64,000 bases of DNA, taken from Isoetes taiwanensis (Eukaryota; Streptophyta; Lycopodiopsida; Isoetales; Isoetaceae). The translations under genes and the position numbers were made by a program. The stretch spans positions 4,785,795-4,849,794 of the forward strand of contig JAJEKV010000002.1 of the NCBI GenBank assembly GCA_021234155.1, given 5' to 3'. The notes under the pieces were generated by a model. That model was not told the DNA's origin. It saw only the letters and a list, made by a program, of their open reading frames with translations, and did no database searches. This document shows, piece after piece, positions 33,508-45,779 of the stretch. How positions within the stretch are numbered: position 1 is the first letter of the stretch; each line of letters starts with the position of its first letter.

Positions 33508-34350
33508 GGACATCAGAACTGGGCAATGATGATATGAAATTGGGTTAATCAGCTACATATTTTCCAGCAGACTCTGCATGATTGCTTTCATGCTGGCTGC
33601 AGTTACTGTGAGAACTAAAATGCGCCCTCCTAGTTCAGGGCATGGATGAGAGAAATTGTGGCAGCACAAGATCGCATCTGTTTAGTTTGCTTGGAAATGT
33701 GCAAAATTTTGGTGTGATATTTGTTTATCTCATATTTGCAAATGTCTGATTCATAGGCATCAATCACAATACTAAAATAATTCTAGAGATGGTAAATTTT
33801 AGTTCTTAGGTACTAACTTTTTGGTTTCTTTCTCTTTTGATCTCTTGCCCCTCCCTCCACCTCGCCTCGATGATTTCTCACAACTTCAAGATCACTTAGG
33901 CTATTGCCATATACTCCCAAGCACCATACTCCCTACTAGCCCCCTCAGTTGTAGCAGTTTCTTAAGGAAGAGGAGTTTCTTAAGGAAGAGGACGTCACTT
34001 CTCTAGTATAGACATCCAAGCATAGCTAACGAGTCCCAAGATCACATTTCCAAACCATAGAAAAGAAGCCTGGCAACAAAAATACAAAACGAAAAGCAAT
34101 TGGTGGTGTGCAATGAAGTCGGCGTAACGAACTTATAGGGCAAAATTAGGATTATGTCTTAATTTTGGAATGAATTTTGTATTGTAAGCTTTTAGTAACA
34201 TGTTCGAATTCACATATCTTATCTCAAAATTACAAAAGTGCTTATCATACTATTTATGGAGTAGACAACATTTCCTCACATATGATCATCATATTAATGA
34301 ATAAAGAAATTTTACATAGCAATTTACTTGTCCTTTGGCACATCCAAGGA
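33508..34350. other. 3' flank of RPF2, non-coding
   Basis: Presumed 3' UTR, then AT-rich DNA. No gene. A short direct repeat (TTTCTTAAGGAAGAGGA) occurs at about 33958-33990. Confidence 0.5.
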
Positions 34351-34354
34351 TATC

Positions 34355-34619
34355 ATAGCCTTGGTCCTGTGGTAAGACGTTAAACTGCCATACCCAAGGT
34401 CACGGGTTCAACGCCTCGTTGTGAAAGTGGCCATGCAATGTAAAGTTGGTGGGGGAAGGACCCACTTCAGCAATGTAAAGTGGTGGGGGCAGGACCCATC
34501 TGGGTGTTGTAAAGTGTCACATGTCCGATAGGACGCTGCCTTGTGGCGTGACGTTAAAATCTCTTCTTCTTCTTCTTCTTCTTATATCTCTTCTTCTTCT
34601 TCTTCTTCTTATATCCCGA
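34355..34619 (+). mobile_element. tRNA-derived SINE with CTT-rich tail
   Basis: The head resembles a tRNA gene: an A-box-like GTGGTAAGACG at about 34370 and a B-box-like GGTTCAACGCC at 34407-34417, 30-odd bases apart. The body repeats AATGTAAAG...GGTGGGGG...AGGACCCA twice and ends GTGGCGTGACGTTAAAA, followed by (CTT)n blocks separated by ATAT (34560-34614). The tRNA fold itself is lost, so this is not a working tRNA gene. Confidence 0.65.
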
Positions 34620-35537
34620 GATATTGTAACTCTCACATTTCTACCTGAAATAAATTTTGATACATGCGTACAACACTTTTAATGTCTAGCCAAAGATCAG
34701 GATCACTGGGATTTCTCCTCCACTTCTTTGCCCCTCATATTCTATTGCATGATTGGAATCCCATTTCTCACTCAAAAGTGAGGCCTAGAATGACCTCCGA
34801 GATCCAATGGGTAACCATCCATAGAACTTTTCCAATTAGGCACTTACTCTACGAGAGATCCTATAGAAGATGAAGTAGTGCATTCACGCAATATTTCCAT
34901 TAGCCTACCGTCTTCTATTTCAAAATATGACTATTTTCCAGATAATGCATCCACATCGTCGTAGGTTTGTCCGAGCATTAGAAACCCCAAATTAACTCTT
35001 TCAAAAATACCCACAATTGTTAAGTAGGATAGGAAAGAAATCATCTACCTGCTTTTATTTTAGACAACATAATTATCAAGTTGCAAGAGTAACCTTTTGG
35101 GCAGATCTCAAGGTTTAGCATGTGAGGTTGAAGCTCCGACATGTTCATTAGGTCCATGCCTTCTAAATCTTGCCTTGTTAAATTTTTCAATATAATTAGG
35201 GTTTCCATACAATGCATTATGTAGTATTATAACCACTCTCATAGTTTCTTGAAACACTTCATGACGCTCCCAATATAAAAATCTGGACCATCACTCCATA
35301 GATCTAAACTAAAATGGCCATACTAGGCTGGAGACTGCTCGTGCAAGATTGCCTCTGTCATTGAGATTTGTAAAAGGTATGATCTTTCACATGACTTTGG
35401 TATGTACTTGAATTGTGGAAGACAAGTCTTTTGTTGGTCCGTCTTGTCATGTACCATAGATAGATAGTTATGTGGTTTCATTGCAGATAAGGTCCTACAC
35501 ATCTAATAAGATGATCTACATGATAGTTAATCAGTCA
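34620..35537. other. non-coding stretch
   Basis: No gene, repeat or structural signal recognised. Confidence 0.45.
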
Positions 35538-35542
35538 TATGG

Positions 35543-35858
35543 TGATATGGTCTGTGCGCCTGGGGGTATAGGATAAAGCCCTGTAGAGGTTGGGGCTTAT
35601 GAAGGATTCGCCCTTTTGCGTGTTGGTTAGCACTAAAAGGCTTAGTGCATAACATTTAGTATCAAAGCTAAGGTTCAATTCCTCGTGGGCAACATTGGTG
35701 CGTTTCACATGCTTGAGGGAAAGCATCTCGAGAAAGGGAAGGAATTGATATGGTCTGTGTGCCTGGGTGTATAGGATAAAGCCTCGTAGAGGTTGGGGCT
35801 CATAAAGGTTCCGCCCTTTTGGCGTGTTGGTTAGCACTAGGGGGCTTAGTGCGTAACA
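35543..35858 (+). mobile_element. complete TRIM (miniature LTR retrotransposon)
   Basis: LTR 35543-35654 (112 bp) and LTR 35746-35858 (113 bp) start TGATATGGTCTGTG and end TAACA. They differ at scattered positions. The 5-bp target duplication TATGG is at 35538-35542 and 35859-35863. The 91-bp interior has a degenerate initiator-Met primer site (TTAGTATCAAAGC, about 35656) and a polypurine tract (AGAAAGGGAAGGAAT, 35731-35745), and nothing else. Total 316 bp, no coding. It shares LTR start and tract with the gag-only element at 23.6 kb, which could supply Gag. Confidence 0.92.
35709..35726 (+). other. GGA-loop stem-loop in the TRIM
   Basis: ATGCTT-GAGGGA-AAGCAT, a six-base perfect stem with GGGA in the loop. 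It lies five bases before the polypurine tract and is one of very few recognisable features in the 91-bp interior. Confidence 0.65.
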
Positions 35859-36021
35859 TATGGTCCTTCATATGCTCCCTTATCTTATCTCTTAGACTTG
35901 GTTGCACAGTCGTATCAAGAGTCTCCTTCAACTTAGCACACAAATTGCACTTTGTAAAGTTATTTGAAGTTGCTACGGTCACATGGTTGAAATGCTTATT
36001 CTATAGCCTACTAGCACCAGG

Positions 36022-36726
36022 CTAGGATACCGAGACCACTCCATGTTCCCCAAGCAATGCATTTATTTCTTTTAATACGCTCTTTTGAGTACAATGGGAT
36101 GGAAATCTCTTCTCAACAACAACTCTATCTTGTTCATCCTTCTTACTCTTATATGGCATGTTCTCTGCATTGAAGTACACATACCTCTCAAATATTTCCT
36201 TCGTAGCTATAATCTTGGAGGTTGGTCTTAACAGGCCAGTATTCCCATGCATTGCAACTCTGCTGCCATTTTCATGTCTCTTTTGTCAGTTGTACAATGA
36301 AGAGGTTGGAATTCCATGTATAGCCATCCATGCTTTCTGACATATCCACTTTTTGTTCAGTGGATAGCTTTTCTTCTTTGACCTTTCATGATGATTTGCA
36401 TAGCCGAATATGGTGTATATGAAAGTCCTCCTGCTATCACACTTATATTCTTGATTTGTAGCTCTTGCTTCTACCAACTCATCTATTGTAAATATACGGA
36501 CACAAGAATTCACTTTCTCTAACCTTCATCATAGCTTCAAGGGAACAATCATAGTCTGCCTTGCCCACCTTTTGTTGGGATAATATTTGAAAGTTGGAAG
36601 TGACCTTTTTCTACATTCTATGTCCGTCATTGACAACGGTTGCATATCAACAGGAAATAGGTACTCCTCTAGTTGAATACTACTGGTAGCCCATGCCACA
36701 ATAGTTGCAACCTCTAATTGCTTCAT
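36022..36726 (-). pseudogene. unidentified transposon-type protein, frameshifted
   Basis: Three minus-strand frames join into one protein-like text. The N-terminal part 36726-36529 contains QLEVATIVAWATSSIQLEEY. After a shift, 36513-36286 has CVRIFTIDELVEARATNQEY, YTIFGYANHHERSKKKSYPL and KKWICQKAWMAIHGIPTSSL. Then, past a stop at 36283-36285, comes GNTGLLRPTSKIIATKEIFE and YFNAENMPYKSKKDEQDR to 36022. A zinc-ligand-like CxxAxxxxHGI element followed by a basic linker is seen in the N-terminal part of some DDE transposon proteins, but I cannot name the superfamily. No catalytic residues are visible. Confidence 0.4.
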
Positions 36727-36803
36727 ACAAGCAAGGCATTTTGGAATACCTGACCCCCTTTCCTTCCAACTGTCTTTGAGATTGCCCCACCTAATCTATC
36801 CTC

Positions 36804-37527
36804 TGTGACATTCCAGCATAATATACGATATAAATACGTATATTATACTAACCCCTTTGCCACATGGCAAAACCCCACATGATCTTTTAACCCTAACCCT
36901 AAAAGGTCATGTAAAAAGGAATAAAAGGGAAAACCCTAAACCTTTTCCCTTTTCGCATTCTAGCTTCCAAGAGCCATTCCGGCCAAGCCAAGCTACTATT
37001 TCGCATTGCCAGATGACGCCAAGCCGGCTTTGCACAACAGATCTCCAAGATTCAGTCGCCTTCGCCTTGAACAGAAGCATGGACGCATTTTGAGGAGCTG
37101 GAGCAAGCCAAGGTTCAGGTAAATAACAATTCTGTTGTGCAATGCCGACTTTTAGTCTGGCAATGAGCTGGTTTAACATGTTAATTCAGCTTAGAGGCCT
37201 TATAGATTCTGAGATCACAAGCCCTAACAAAGGAACCTAACCATGTATGTTTAGGTAGACAGATTAGATGTTATTCTATGTTTCAGTTCTATGGATGATG
37301 ATGTTCTATTCTATGCGCGCGCCTGTATATTGGAAGGGGGTAGAGACCCTAAAAGCCTCAGTAGTTGATGTATCTAGATAGCCACATTAATTCCTAATTA
37401 ATGCGGCCTGTGCCTAAGAGCCTGCCTGGCTGTGAGTGGCGGGACTAGACGGGCAGATAAGGGGGACTTGCCCCATTGCAGACTGATCCCTCTGGTGTGT
37501 AAAGCCTACCAGGGATCTTAGCAAGCT
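36804..37527 (+). repeat. left gypsy LTR, first part
   Basis: Runs from TGTGACATTCCAGC to the insertion point at AAGCT. Relative to the right LTR it lacks about 107 bp after ATATTATACT and has an extra AACCCTAACCCTAAAA, two telomere-like units, at about 36888-36903. It continues at 43381 beyond the nested element. Confidence 0.85.
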
Positions 37528-38798
37528 TGTGACGTTCCTTCGCCCGACACCGATTAATACTTAGATACATGACACAAATACCTCAGGATCCACGGGTGCA
37601 GAACCTGCATTTCGCCCACAACCCAAAAATAGCATGTTGCGGCATCCCTGAGCTACTGGTCTCTAGCTCATGAGACCACCTTCATCTAGGTGCAACTTGA
37701 CATGACCAATGTCAAGTCCTCACTAGCGAGCTTCATCAATGCCCACTCGCTAGTGTCGAGTGACTAGAACTCGTGGCCTCGGTTTCTGCTTAGTCTCCCC
37801 GGAGAGCTGTGGGCAGACCAAGGTGCAACTAGGCTAGCAACATGATAAAATCTTGTCAAAGGTATCTCATAATAACTCAATACCTAAATACTCAAATGCT
37901 AAGATTAAAATGAATCTTGCACAATATTATAATGGCCGCAAATCATAATAGCCTAAAATCGTAAGCCAAGCCAATATATAAAGATAGCTTAAATTTGATC
38001 TGCAGCATAAACTAGAATGACCTTTTTGACGTGCCAAAATATCAGGTCCCTAGCCAAATTCAAACCCTTAACATTAGTCTTGCAAATAACGTCTAAACTA
38101 TTACACTATAATTTCGTATATGGCAAGGAAATAAGCTTCAAAAACGAATAAGATTCAAAAGAAAACAAATAATACAAAACATGTACTCAGCCGAGTTTGA
38201 ACCCTTGACATATACTTTGTGAGGTAAATACCTTAACCACTACACCATAACTTTTGATATAAAATAATTGAATTCGTCTCTTATTTTAAACGCCGTTCTG
38301 TTTTCTCTTTCCCTAAAATTTTACAGATTACATTTCCGGAACTGACACAAAACGGCCGGAATGGCCTCGATCTAACTCTAAATGGATCTGCGGCCGTAGC
38401 CATTCCATCTTATCGTATTCAAACTCAAAATTAGAGCAAGTTTTCCTCATACCATCCTATAATCATCTTGAAACCTAATCCAATGCCAGTTTTATGGAAC
38501 AGTTCTTGTAGATTTAATAAACAGACCAGAAGACCAGATTAAATTCCTTAATGCTAAAAGGATTGCCTACCTTCGATCGCTTCTTCTGATCTTTGTTTCT
38601 CTTTATTCTCACTTTCTTCCCTCTCCTCTCCTCTCCTCTCACGTTTTATTTTTATTTCTTTTTCATTCTAACTTCTCTTATTTGAGTCAGCCTTTTGCCA
38701 TGTCACCATTATGCCATGTCATTTACTCTCTATTATTTAACTATCTAAAGAACGAACTTATAGAAACATCTTAAAGGGACAATATAATTCACATCACA
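37528..38798 (-). repeat. 3' LTR of the nested element
   Basis: On the plus strand it begins TGTGACGTTCCTTCGCC and ends ACATCACA. It differs from the right copy by scattered substitutions and small indels. It shares the TGTGACGTTCC terminus with the gypsy LTRs around it. Confidence 0.9.
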
Positions 38799-38835
38799 TT
38801 CTTATCCCCTTTAAGATTCGACGTCCTCGTCGAAT
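38799..38835 (-). other. polypurine tract and GGA-loop hairpin of the nested element
   Basis: In element sense, a perfect hairpin ATTCGACG-AGGA-CGTCGAAT (38816-38835) is followed at once by a purine-rich tract (AAAGGGGATAAGAA, 38799-38812) and the 3' LTR. The eight-base stem is perfectly paired and unlike the stems in the other elements. Confidence 0.8.
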
Positions 38836-39001
38836 ATAATTCACATCACAATCGCATTATTGAAAATAATACTCCTTCACAACTTCATATATTGTTTATA
38901 CTTAACAAGTTTGATACATCTTTTAGACAACCTTATTCTATGGCATGATATAGATTGAAAAAGGTTCGAGAAATCTTTAGCATACTTTGCTTCGGCCTCG
39001 T

Positions 39002-39462
39002 TTAACTCCATCCATGTTGCAACCCCAACCTTTCATGCTTCCTAATTGCCCTCTTGATTTGCTTGCGACTAATGGGCTTAGGAGTAAAATACTGCTTATT
39101 CAACCCTTCCAATGTATATAATTCTTGATGTTCCTTAGATTTTACTCTCACAACTCTTTCATGACAATCTACTATGGCATGCACCTCACTAAGCCATTCC
39201 ATGCCTATAATCATATCATATGAGCCTAGCTGAAGGTAGGCATTCCTTGCACTTTCAATTTTAATGCATGCACATACTCACTAGTAGCTTTTCGCTTACC
39301 ATCAGCCATTTTCACCATTCTTAAGGCTTGTTGGTTAGTATTCAACCCAAACAACTTGACAAGCCTTGGTGAAATAAAATTGTGAGTGGCTCCTGTATCA
39401 ATCAAAATACTAAAAGGAACTTCATTGATTTTACCTTCAACTTGCACTACATGTGCCTGCAA
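39002..39462 (-). pseudogene. retropepsin-type aspartic protease, frameshifted
   Basis: Minus-strand frame 39462-39226 carries FSILIDTGATHNFISPRLVK, the DTGA active-site motif of retrotransposon proteases. A shift near 39226 leads to LGSYDMIIGMEWLSEVHAIV, the conserved IIGMxWL end of the fold, and on to a stop at 39002. The protease would cleave Gag. No RT follows. Confidence 0.85.
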
Positions 39463-39592
39463 TTGTGCTGTTCCTTGATCAACGGCTGCTCAAACTTGCA
39501 TATCTTCCTCTAAATCCATGAGGGTTGCTTGATGAGCTCTCATTGCCCCCACATTCTGAGATCCTTGAACTTTGGCATTTGAGTTATTCTTC

Positions 39593-40442
39593 TTAACACA
39601 AAAAACGTGCCCTATGCCTCTTTTGCTTACAGTAAAAGCATAAATTCTCCTTCATGCACTTATCATATTCAACTTTCTTCTTTTCTTCATCTATCTGTGA
39701 CATTGCATTCAAAGGCAACTTAGGAATATTATAAGAAGTTTGATGGACTTGAGAGTTTGATTCCTCCCTATAATTCCTCTGGAAATTTCCTCTTTGTTGC
39801 TCTCTGCGGTTGGCATTCTTCTCCTCCTTAAGGATACTCTCGAAATATCGAGCTTTGTGCTCCGCTTCTTCCAAGGTAAGTTGATCACATCCAACTAATT
39901 TTTTAAGCTCCACATCTAGTCCTTGCACAAAGCGACTAGCTAGTTCCTTTGAATCTAACTTTGGACAATGTCGTTCCAAAGTAGAGAATTCTTGTATATA
40001 GTTATCCAAGGATTGCCTTTTCTGTTTACACTCCATGAATTTGTTCATCTGTATAATATGAAAGGAAGGTGGACAATATTTCGATACGAAGAGTTTCCCA
40101 AGCGACTTCTTCATCCGTCACCTTATGTGCTGCCTTATGACGATTCCACCACATTAAAGCGTTCCCAGTCAGGCTCAATGCCGCCACTCCCACCTTTTCT
40201 TCCTTAGGAACTTGTCTTACAACAAAATAATTTTCAGCCTTCTGAATCCAAGCTTCTGTCTTAACTCCATCCTTATCAAAACCATCAAATAATTCCAACT
40301 TATATTTCTTGGCAATCTCCTTTAAAGCAGATGACTTCTTCGGTGCTTGAGAACTTTCCTTCCCTTGGCTCATAGGCGTAGATGATGCCGTATCCTCTTC
40401 TTTGTTCCTTTTCCTCCTCCTAGAGTGTGAGCTTAAGGGCAT
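39593..40442 (-). pseudogene. gag: Gag of the nested element, frameshifted
   Basis: Frame 40442-40026 has a low-complexity start and then LELFDGFDKDGVKTEAWIQK and NALMWWNRHKAAHK, the retrotransposon gag domain. After an overlap and shift near 40030-40110 the second frame contains SLDNYIQEFSTLERHCPKLD, an RNA-binding basic region and the zinc knuckle CFYCKQKRHRARFLC (CX2CX4HX5C), ending at 39593. One frameshift interrupts it. Confidence 0.85.
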
Positions 40443-42093
40443 CGAAGATCCTCATTGTCCCACTAGGTGCTCCCAATACTGGTGGACCTCCCACATCTCC
40501 CTGTTTTTGCCCTTGTCGCAGACTTTCGATTTGCATTTGCAAGTTTTGCATTTGTTCTGCGCTAGCTCGATTTAGATCAGTGAGTTGGTTCTCTATGCTG
40601 GTTTAAAAGCTTAAGAAAGCTTGCAACATAGAGGATTCTAAAGTTTTCCTCATTGTGTCAAAATTATCCTCCTCCCGGTTGGCATTATTAGCAGCATGAC
40701 GAGGACTGGATAGATGTTCCCTAGGAAGTGGTTCCATCTGGAGAATATATAAAAGTTTGTACTCAATGAGCTATCTAAATGTCTTGAAATGACATCAACT
40801 ATCTGAACTTTCAAAACAGATCTCTATCATGTTTTGCTCCCATGATCTTATAGAGGCCATGACATAGTCGCCATATTCCTTATTTATTATCTATGCTCAT
40901 TCACTCAATTTATTGTCTTACATCCATTAAGTAACCATATCATGAACTAGGTTATTTGGCTAATATCACACAGAACTTAGACATTAACAGTTAGCAAACC
41001 ACCAGCTGCCCACTCCGGTCCTACACTTGTAAGACCTGCCTCTATTCCTTGAGTTTCCTCAAGTTGGAAGGGGAAGCAGCATGTTTTCTTAACATAGCCA
41101 TATGCTACCCACTGGTGGATTGACCCCCCACAATCATAACTTCGCTACTTCGGGTTCCACGGGTTCCACATATGTGTCCAGCGTGTCCTGCGTGTCGGCG
41201 TTTTTTTTCTGCTATAATTGTGTCAGATCCACATAGGCATATCCTATGTGTTTACAGTGCTTACTGTTAATTGCAGTCAACCTATGATAATTAAACATCG
41301 ATTACACTCCCTTTTTTTTTTTTTAAATATTATTATTCACTTTCCAATATTGCAAGTTCATGTACACACAACATTAATCCCAAGTTAATCACAAGGAAAA
41401 ATAGCGATTATGTCATGGTCCTCCATCCTGGCTGGAAAGCAATTGTTATGAGTGTAACAATTGTGTAGGAATGGTTTAATAATGACATAAGACAAATTAT
41501 AGCCTTCCATGACCCTTACTCATTAGGCACACTGACACTGTCTATTTCATCACCTCTAACTCTTGTACGGATGGAAAATAGAGAATTGCTATTTTCTATG
41601 TGACAAGAAGATTCTAGGTTAAAAGTTCCAATTTTTCAGTTACATTGTGAGTTACTCAAGGGGGTGACAAAGTACTATCTGTCAAAAGGGAATGGATAAA
41701 GACCCTAACACAAAGCAGTAACAACACAAGTTCTATCTATGCTAGGTGGTAAACAATCCAAAACTACCTCCAATGAGTCATTGATGCAATCATACCTCCA
41801 ATATACCCTCATTTATGGGATAGGAAATAACATCTATACTCAAAGGATCATACCTACCCCACACTATACTATAGGATATTCCAACATGTTCAAACATGTT
41901 ACCAATTTGTACAACTCTACCACAGGTTCCATAGTAAAAAGGTGCTCCACTTAGGAAAAAGTAATAGCCCTAATACCTTGGACATAATATGTTGGCATCC
42001 TATGAAGTCATTGTAAATTAAGGATTACTTTGAATTCAGTTCTCACAGTGACTAGGTTTTTTTTTAAACAATAACTAGGTTCAACCCGTGACT

Positions 42094-42106
42094 GGCTCTG
42101 ATACCA
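42094..42106 (-). promoter_or_regulatory. primer-binding site of the nested element
   Basis: In minus sense TGGTATCAGAGCC begins a few bases after the 5' LTR edge at 42111. It is the same initiator-Met tRNA site as in the gag-only element. Confidence 0.9.
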
Positions 42107-42110
42107 ATTT

Positions 42111-43380
42111 TGTGACGTTCCTTCGCCCGACACCGATTAATACTTAGATACATGACACAAATACCTCAGGATCCACGGGTGCAGAACCTGCATTTCGCCC
42201 ACAACCCAAAAATAGCATGTTGCGGCATCCCTGAGCTACTGGTCTCTAGCTCATGAGACCACCTTCATCTAGGTGCAACTTGACATGACCAATGTCAAGT
42301 CCTCACTAGCGAGCTTCATCAATGCCCACTCGCTAGTGTCGAGTGACTAGAACTCGTGGCCTCGGTTTCTGCTTAGTCTCCCCGGAGAGCTGTGGGCAGA
42401 CCAAGGTGCAACTAGGCTAGCAACATGATAAAATCTTGTCAAAGGTATCTCATAATAACTCAATACCTAAATACTCAAATGCTAAGATTAAAATGAATCT
42501 TGCACAATATTATAATGGCCGCAAATCATAATAGCCTAAAATCGTAAGCCAAGCCAATATATAAAGATAGCTTAAATTTGATCTCATAAAAGATAAACTA
42601 GAATGACCTTTTGGCGTGCCAAAATATCGGGTCCCTAGCCAAATTCAAACCCTTAACATTAGTCTTGCAAATAACGTCTAAACTATTACACTATAATTTC
42701 AGTATATGGCAAGGAAATAAGCTTCAAAACGAATAAGATTCAAAAGAAAACAAATAATACAAAACATGTACTCGGTAGAGTTTGAACCCTTGACATATAC
42801 TTTGTGAGGTAAATACCTTAACCACCACACCATAACTTTTGATATAAAATAATTGAATTCGTCTCTTATTTTAAACGCCGTTCATTTTCTCTTTCCCTAA
42901 AATTTTGCGAGATTACATTTTCGAATCGACACAAAACGGTAGGAATGGCCTCGATCTAACTCTAAATGGGTCATGGGTCGTAGCCATTCCATCTTATCGT
43001 ATTCAAACTCAAAATTAGAGCAAGTTTTCCTCATACCATCCTATAATCATCTTGAAACCTAATCCAATGCCGGTTTTATGGAGCAGTTCTTGTAGATTTA
43101 ATAAAATGACACGAGGAAGACCAGATTAAATTCCTTAATGCTAAAAGGATTGCCTACCTTCAATCGCTTCTTCTGATCTTTGTTTCTCTTTATTCTCACT
43201 TTCTTCCCTCTCCTCTCCTCTCCTCTCACGTTTTTTTTTTTTTTTCATTCTAACTTCTCTTATTTGAGTCAGCCTTTTGCCATGTCACCATTATGCCATG
43301 TCATTTACTCTCTATTATTTAACTATCTAAAGAACGAACTTATAGAAACATCTTAACGGGACAATATAATTCACATCACA
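42111..43380 (-). repeat. 5' LTR of the nested element
   Basis: 1270 bp, matching 37528-38798, with the target duplication AAGCT directly to its right. Confidence 0.9.
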
Positions 43381-43863
43381 AAGCTAGGCCTGATGGTTTG
43401 CCACTGCGTATGGGCAAGGCATGGGCTCGACACCTCTGGGGTGATGCGTCACCTTCCATGGGGTTCAAGTCGTAGATGGGCAGTGGCCCTCTAGCTGCCT
43501 GTGATGGGCATGCATGCCTCTGGAGGGAATGATCTTCTCCTGCCTCATCGGGACTGGGGAGATGCAACCCAGGAGTAGCTTCCTTGGCTATGCACTCGGC
43601 AAGCTACGGTCGAGTCCCAAGACTTATAAGCCTATTCTGCAAAGTATGCACAGGAGGGGCGGATGGAGTGGACTACCCAACGGCCATGTTCTTTCAGCCC
43701 AATCCATTTGCCATGAATTCTGTCTACATTGACTTCTGGAGACCCAAGCCGTCAGTCGATCCCTATGAGTCTGAGCCTTGGGTAGGATTTCCCTTATGTT
43801 GATGTTACTGATGTTGTTGTTACATATGTTATGTTATGGTGAGTGAGGTGGATATGTATGTCA
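43381..43863 (+). repeat. left gypsy LTR, second part
   Basis: Continues the LTR broken at 37527. It aligns with 47730-48192 up to GGTGGATATGTATGTCA. Open frames in either strand are not coding. Part of it also matches 10030-10200 in reverse complement. Confidence 0.8.
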
Positions 43864-45779
43864 TCTGAAACCTTAAGCGAACCCATATACATAGGAGTCT
43901 CTCATATTCCAAAATCTTAGGCGAACCTGTATTCCATGTTTCAAAATCATAGGCACCCCCAGTCATAAATAACCATAATCAAAACAGGAGGCATCAAGAG
44001 GCTCGAACATATATTCTGGGCCATACGATGGACAGATCCGACGACTGAGATAGTCCAGTGCACCTCGTTCAGAATAGGTAACATAGGAGTAACTAAATTT
44101 ATACACGATTGTTAACAGACATCCAACATATTGAAACCACTTGGTGAGATTGATCACCTCGCTAAGAAGGAATCATTACTAGGATAATTGTTGACCATGT
44201 ATAAAGCTAGTACCTCCCGGGAGTAATCCAATCGAATGAAAAGAAGTAATCTAACAAGTCCGGCCAACTTGTTATGATGACATCAATTCAATTGATAGGA
44301 ATATTCCAAGAGAGTAAATAACTAAGAGAGGGGGAATTTCTAGAATATAAAATTGAATAATACATGAAAGATACATCTAAAATAAGAAGTACATTTATCA
44401 CACAGTCTTTTGAGACAAAACGGATTGTCTTGATGACAAAACCCTAAATAATTCAGTAACCCATCACCTAGGGATAGATATGTTAAACATGATGGCTGCA
44501 GCCACCATAGATGGTTAAATATGTGAGCTAAGACTAGTAAATTAAAGTGTTAGGTAGATAGAATATGTTAGGCACAACATCAATTCGAGGGATAGGGTGC
44601 ATTGGATAGCATCATTGGAGGTGTGTAGGACCATTTTCTTATGAAGAAAGTGGGGGCTTAGTCTCAGGACTGAACTCTACCTACTCGCCATCAAATTAGT
44701 CGACCCTTAGAATAGAGTTCCTTCCGCAAGTAGCCAAAGCAGATGGAGCATAAGATGGATAGATGCCTAATGTCCATGTGACCTTCAGCATGCAAGACTG
44801 ACACGATAGCCAACTGCACCAAAGCGGGGGAGCGAATGCAAGAACCAAGTCGTCTCCAAAATAGTCGACACGGGCTCAATGGGGGGATGTATTCTAGCCT
44901 TAGCGGGTGCGACAACTAAGGTGGGGAGAGCTTTGCATGTAAGTGTAGATAGAATGTATGATAGGAAAAGCATAATTTTCTTACACCGTGATCAATCGCC
45001 TGTTTTCACACCTAGGAATGAGCTAGTAGCCCAGCTCTTAAGTAAATTATTCAGGGCTGTGAACCCCTTCTAACCACATAAATTATATAATCTTAGGTAT
45101 ACTATTATGCAAGGCATTGATAGCACTCCTTGAGGGCATGTATCATAAGCCTTAATGTTTATTGCTAAATTATATATTCATAATAACTGCATAGATAGTT
45201 TTGGCTTATGTAGATATCTTAGTATCGACATAAAGTAAGATAATAATTACATAAAATCTTAGTTAAACCTTCGCAAGGATCTAATTCCTTCCAAAGGCAT
45301 TTAAGTAACCTTCATAGGGTCCTGATAAATATAATAAGAATTTGTCTATCTTTTCATAAGTATAGCAACTATAAAGTATATACATGTAAGGTTGATACAT
45401 CATCAACCAAGTAGCGAGCGAGACTTGGATCCAATGATATAAACCCTAGTCATATGATAAATAATTAAAATACTTTCCAAAATATAAGTATTGCCATAAA
45501 GTATCATATAACAGTTAGTTAAATATAATACTATTAGAAGAAATATATTCAATACTACTATAATATGAAAATATTACCTTAAGGTAATTAATGTAATTGC
45601 ATGCATTAAGGGAAGTCCAACAGGGATCATGCAGGGGTCCAAGATAATGCTTATTTAAGACGTTAACTAAACCATGTGTCCAAGATAGAAGTATTCCAGC
45701 AGATGCTAGCTGACATGCATGTTGGTGGAGGATATCTTCTAGCAGCAAGAAGCCGACAGAAGAGCATAGTAGATAAGCA
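43864..45779. other. decayed gypsy interior
   Basis: No domain recognised. Imperfect repeats of the phrase CCTTAAGCGAACC / CTTAGGCGAACC occur near 43870-43930. No primer site, gag, protease or RT could be read. Confidence 0.4.

Larger units (their letters stand above)
37528..43380 (-). mobile_element. complete nested LTR element encoding only Gag-protease
   Basis: LTRs 37528-38798 (1271 bp) and 42111-43380 (1270 bp) match closely. The target duplication AAGCT (37523-37527 and 43381-43385) lies inside the host LTR; the uninterrupted sequence is seen at about 47730. In minus-strand sense the order is 5' LTR (42111-43380), primer site, gag, protease, GGA-loop hairpin, polypurine tract, 3' LTR. 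RT, RNase H and integrase are absent: only about 200 bp separate the protease end from the hairpin. It depended on another element's enzymes. Confidence 0.93.

Noticed and set aside
34355..34420. tRNA gene
   Set aside because: Boxes are present but the cloverleaf arms do not pair; the sequence continues into a SINE body and CTT tail.
35620..35680. tRNA-like A and B boxes (TTGGTTAGCACT, GGTTCAATTCC) as a tRNA or SINE head
   Set aside because: They lie across the LTR/primer-site junction of the TRIM, whose LTRs and target duplication explain the sequence better; the B-box match may be chance.
35543..35858. Cassandra-type TRIM with 5S rRNA
   Set aside because: No 5S rRNA promoter or core sequence is recognisable in the LTRs.
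36885..36903. Telomeric repeat or telo-box regulating a gene
   Set aside because: Only two CCCTAA units inside a gypsy LTR, absent from the right LTR; no gene follows.
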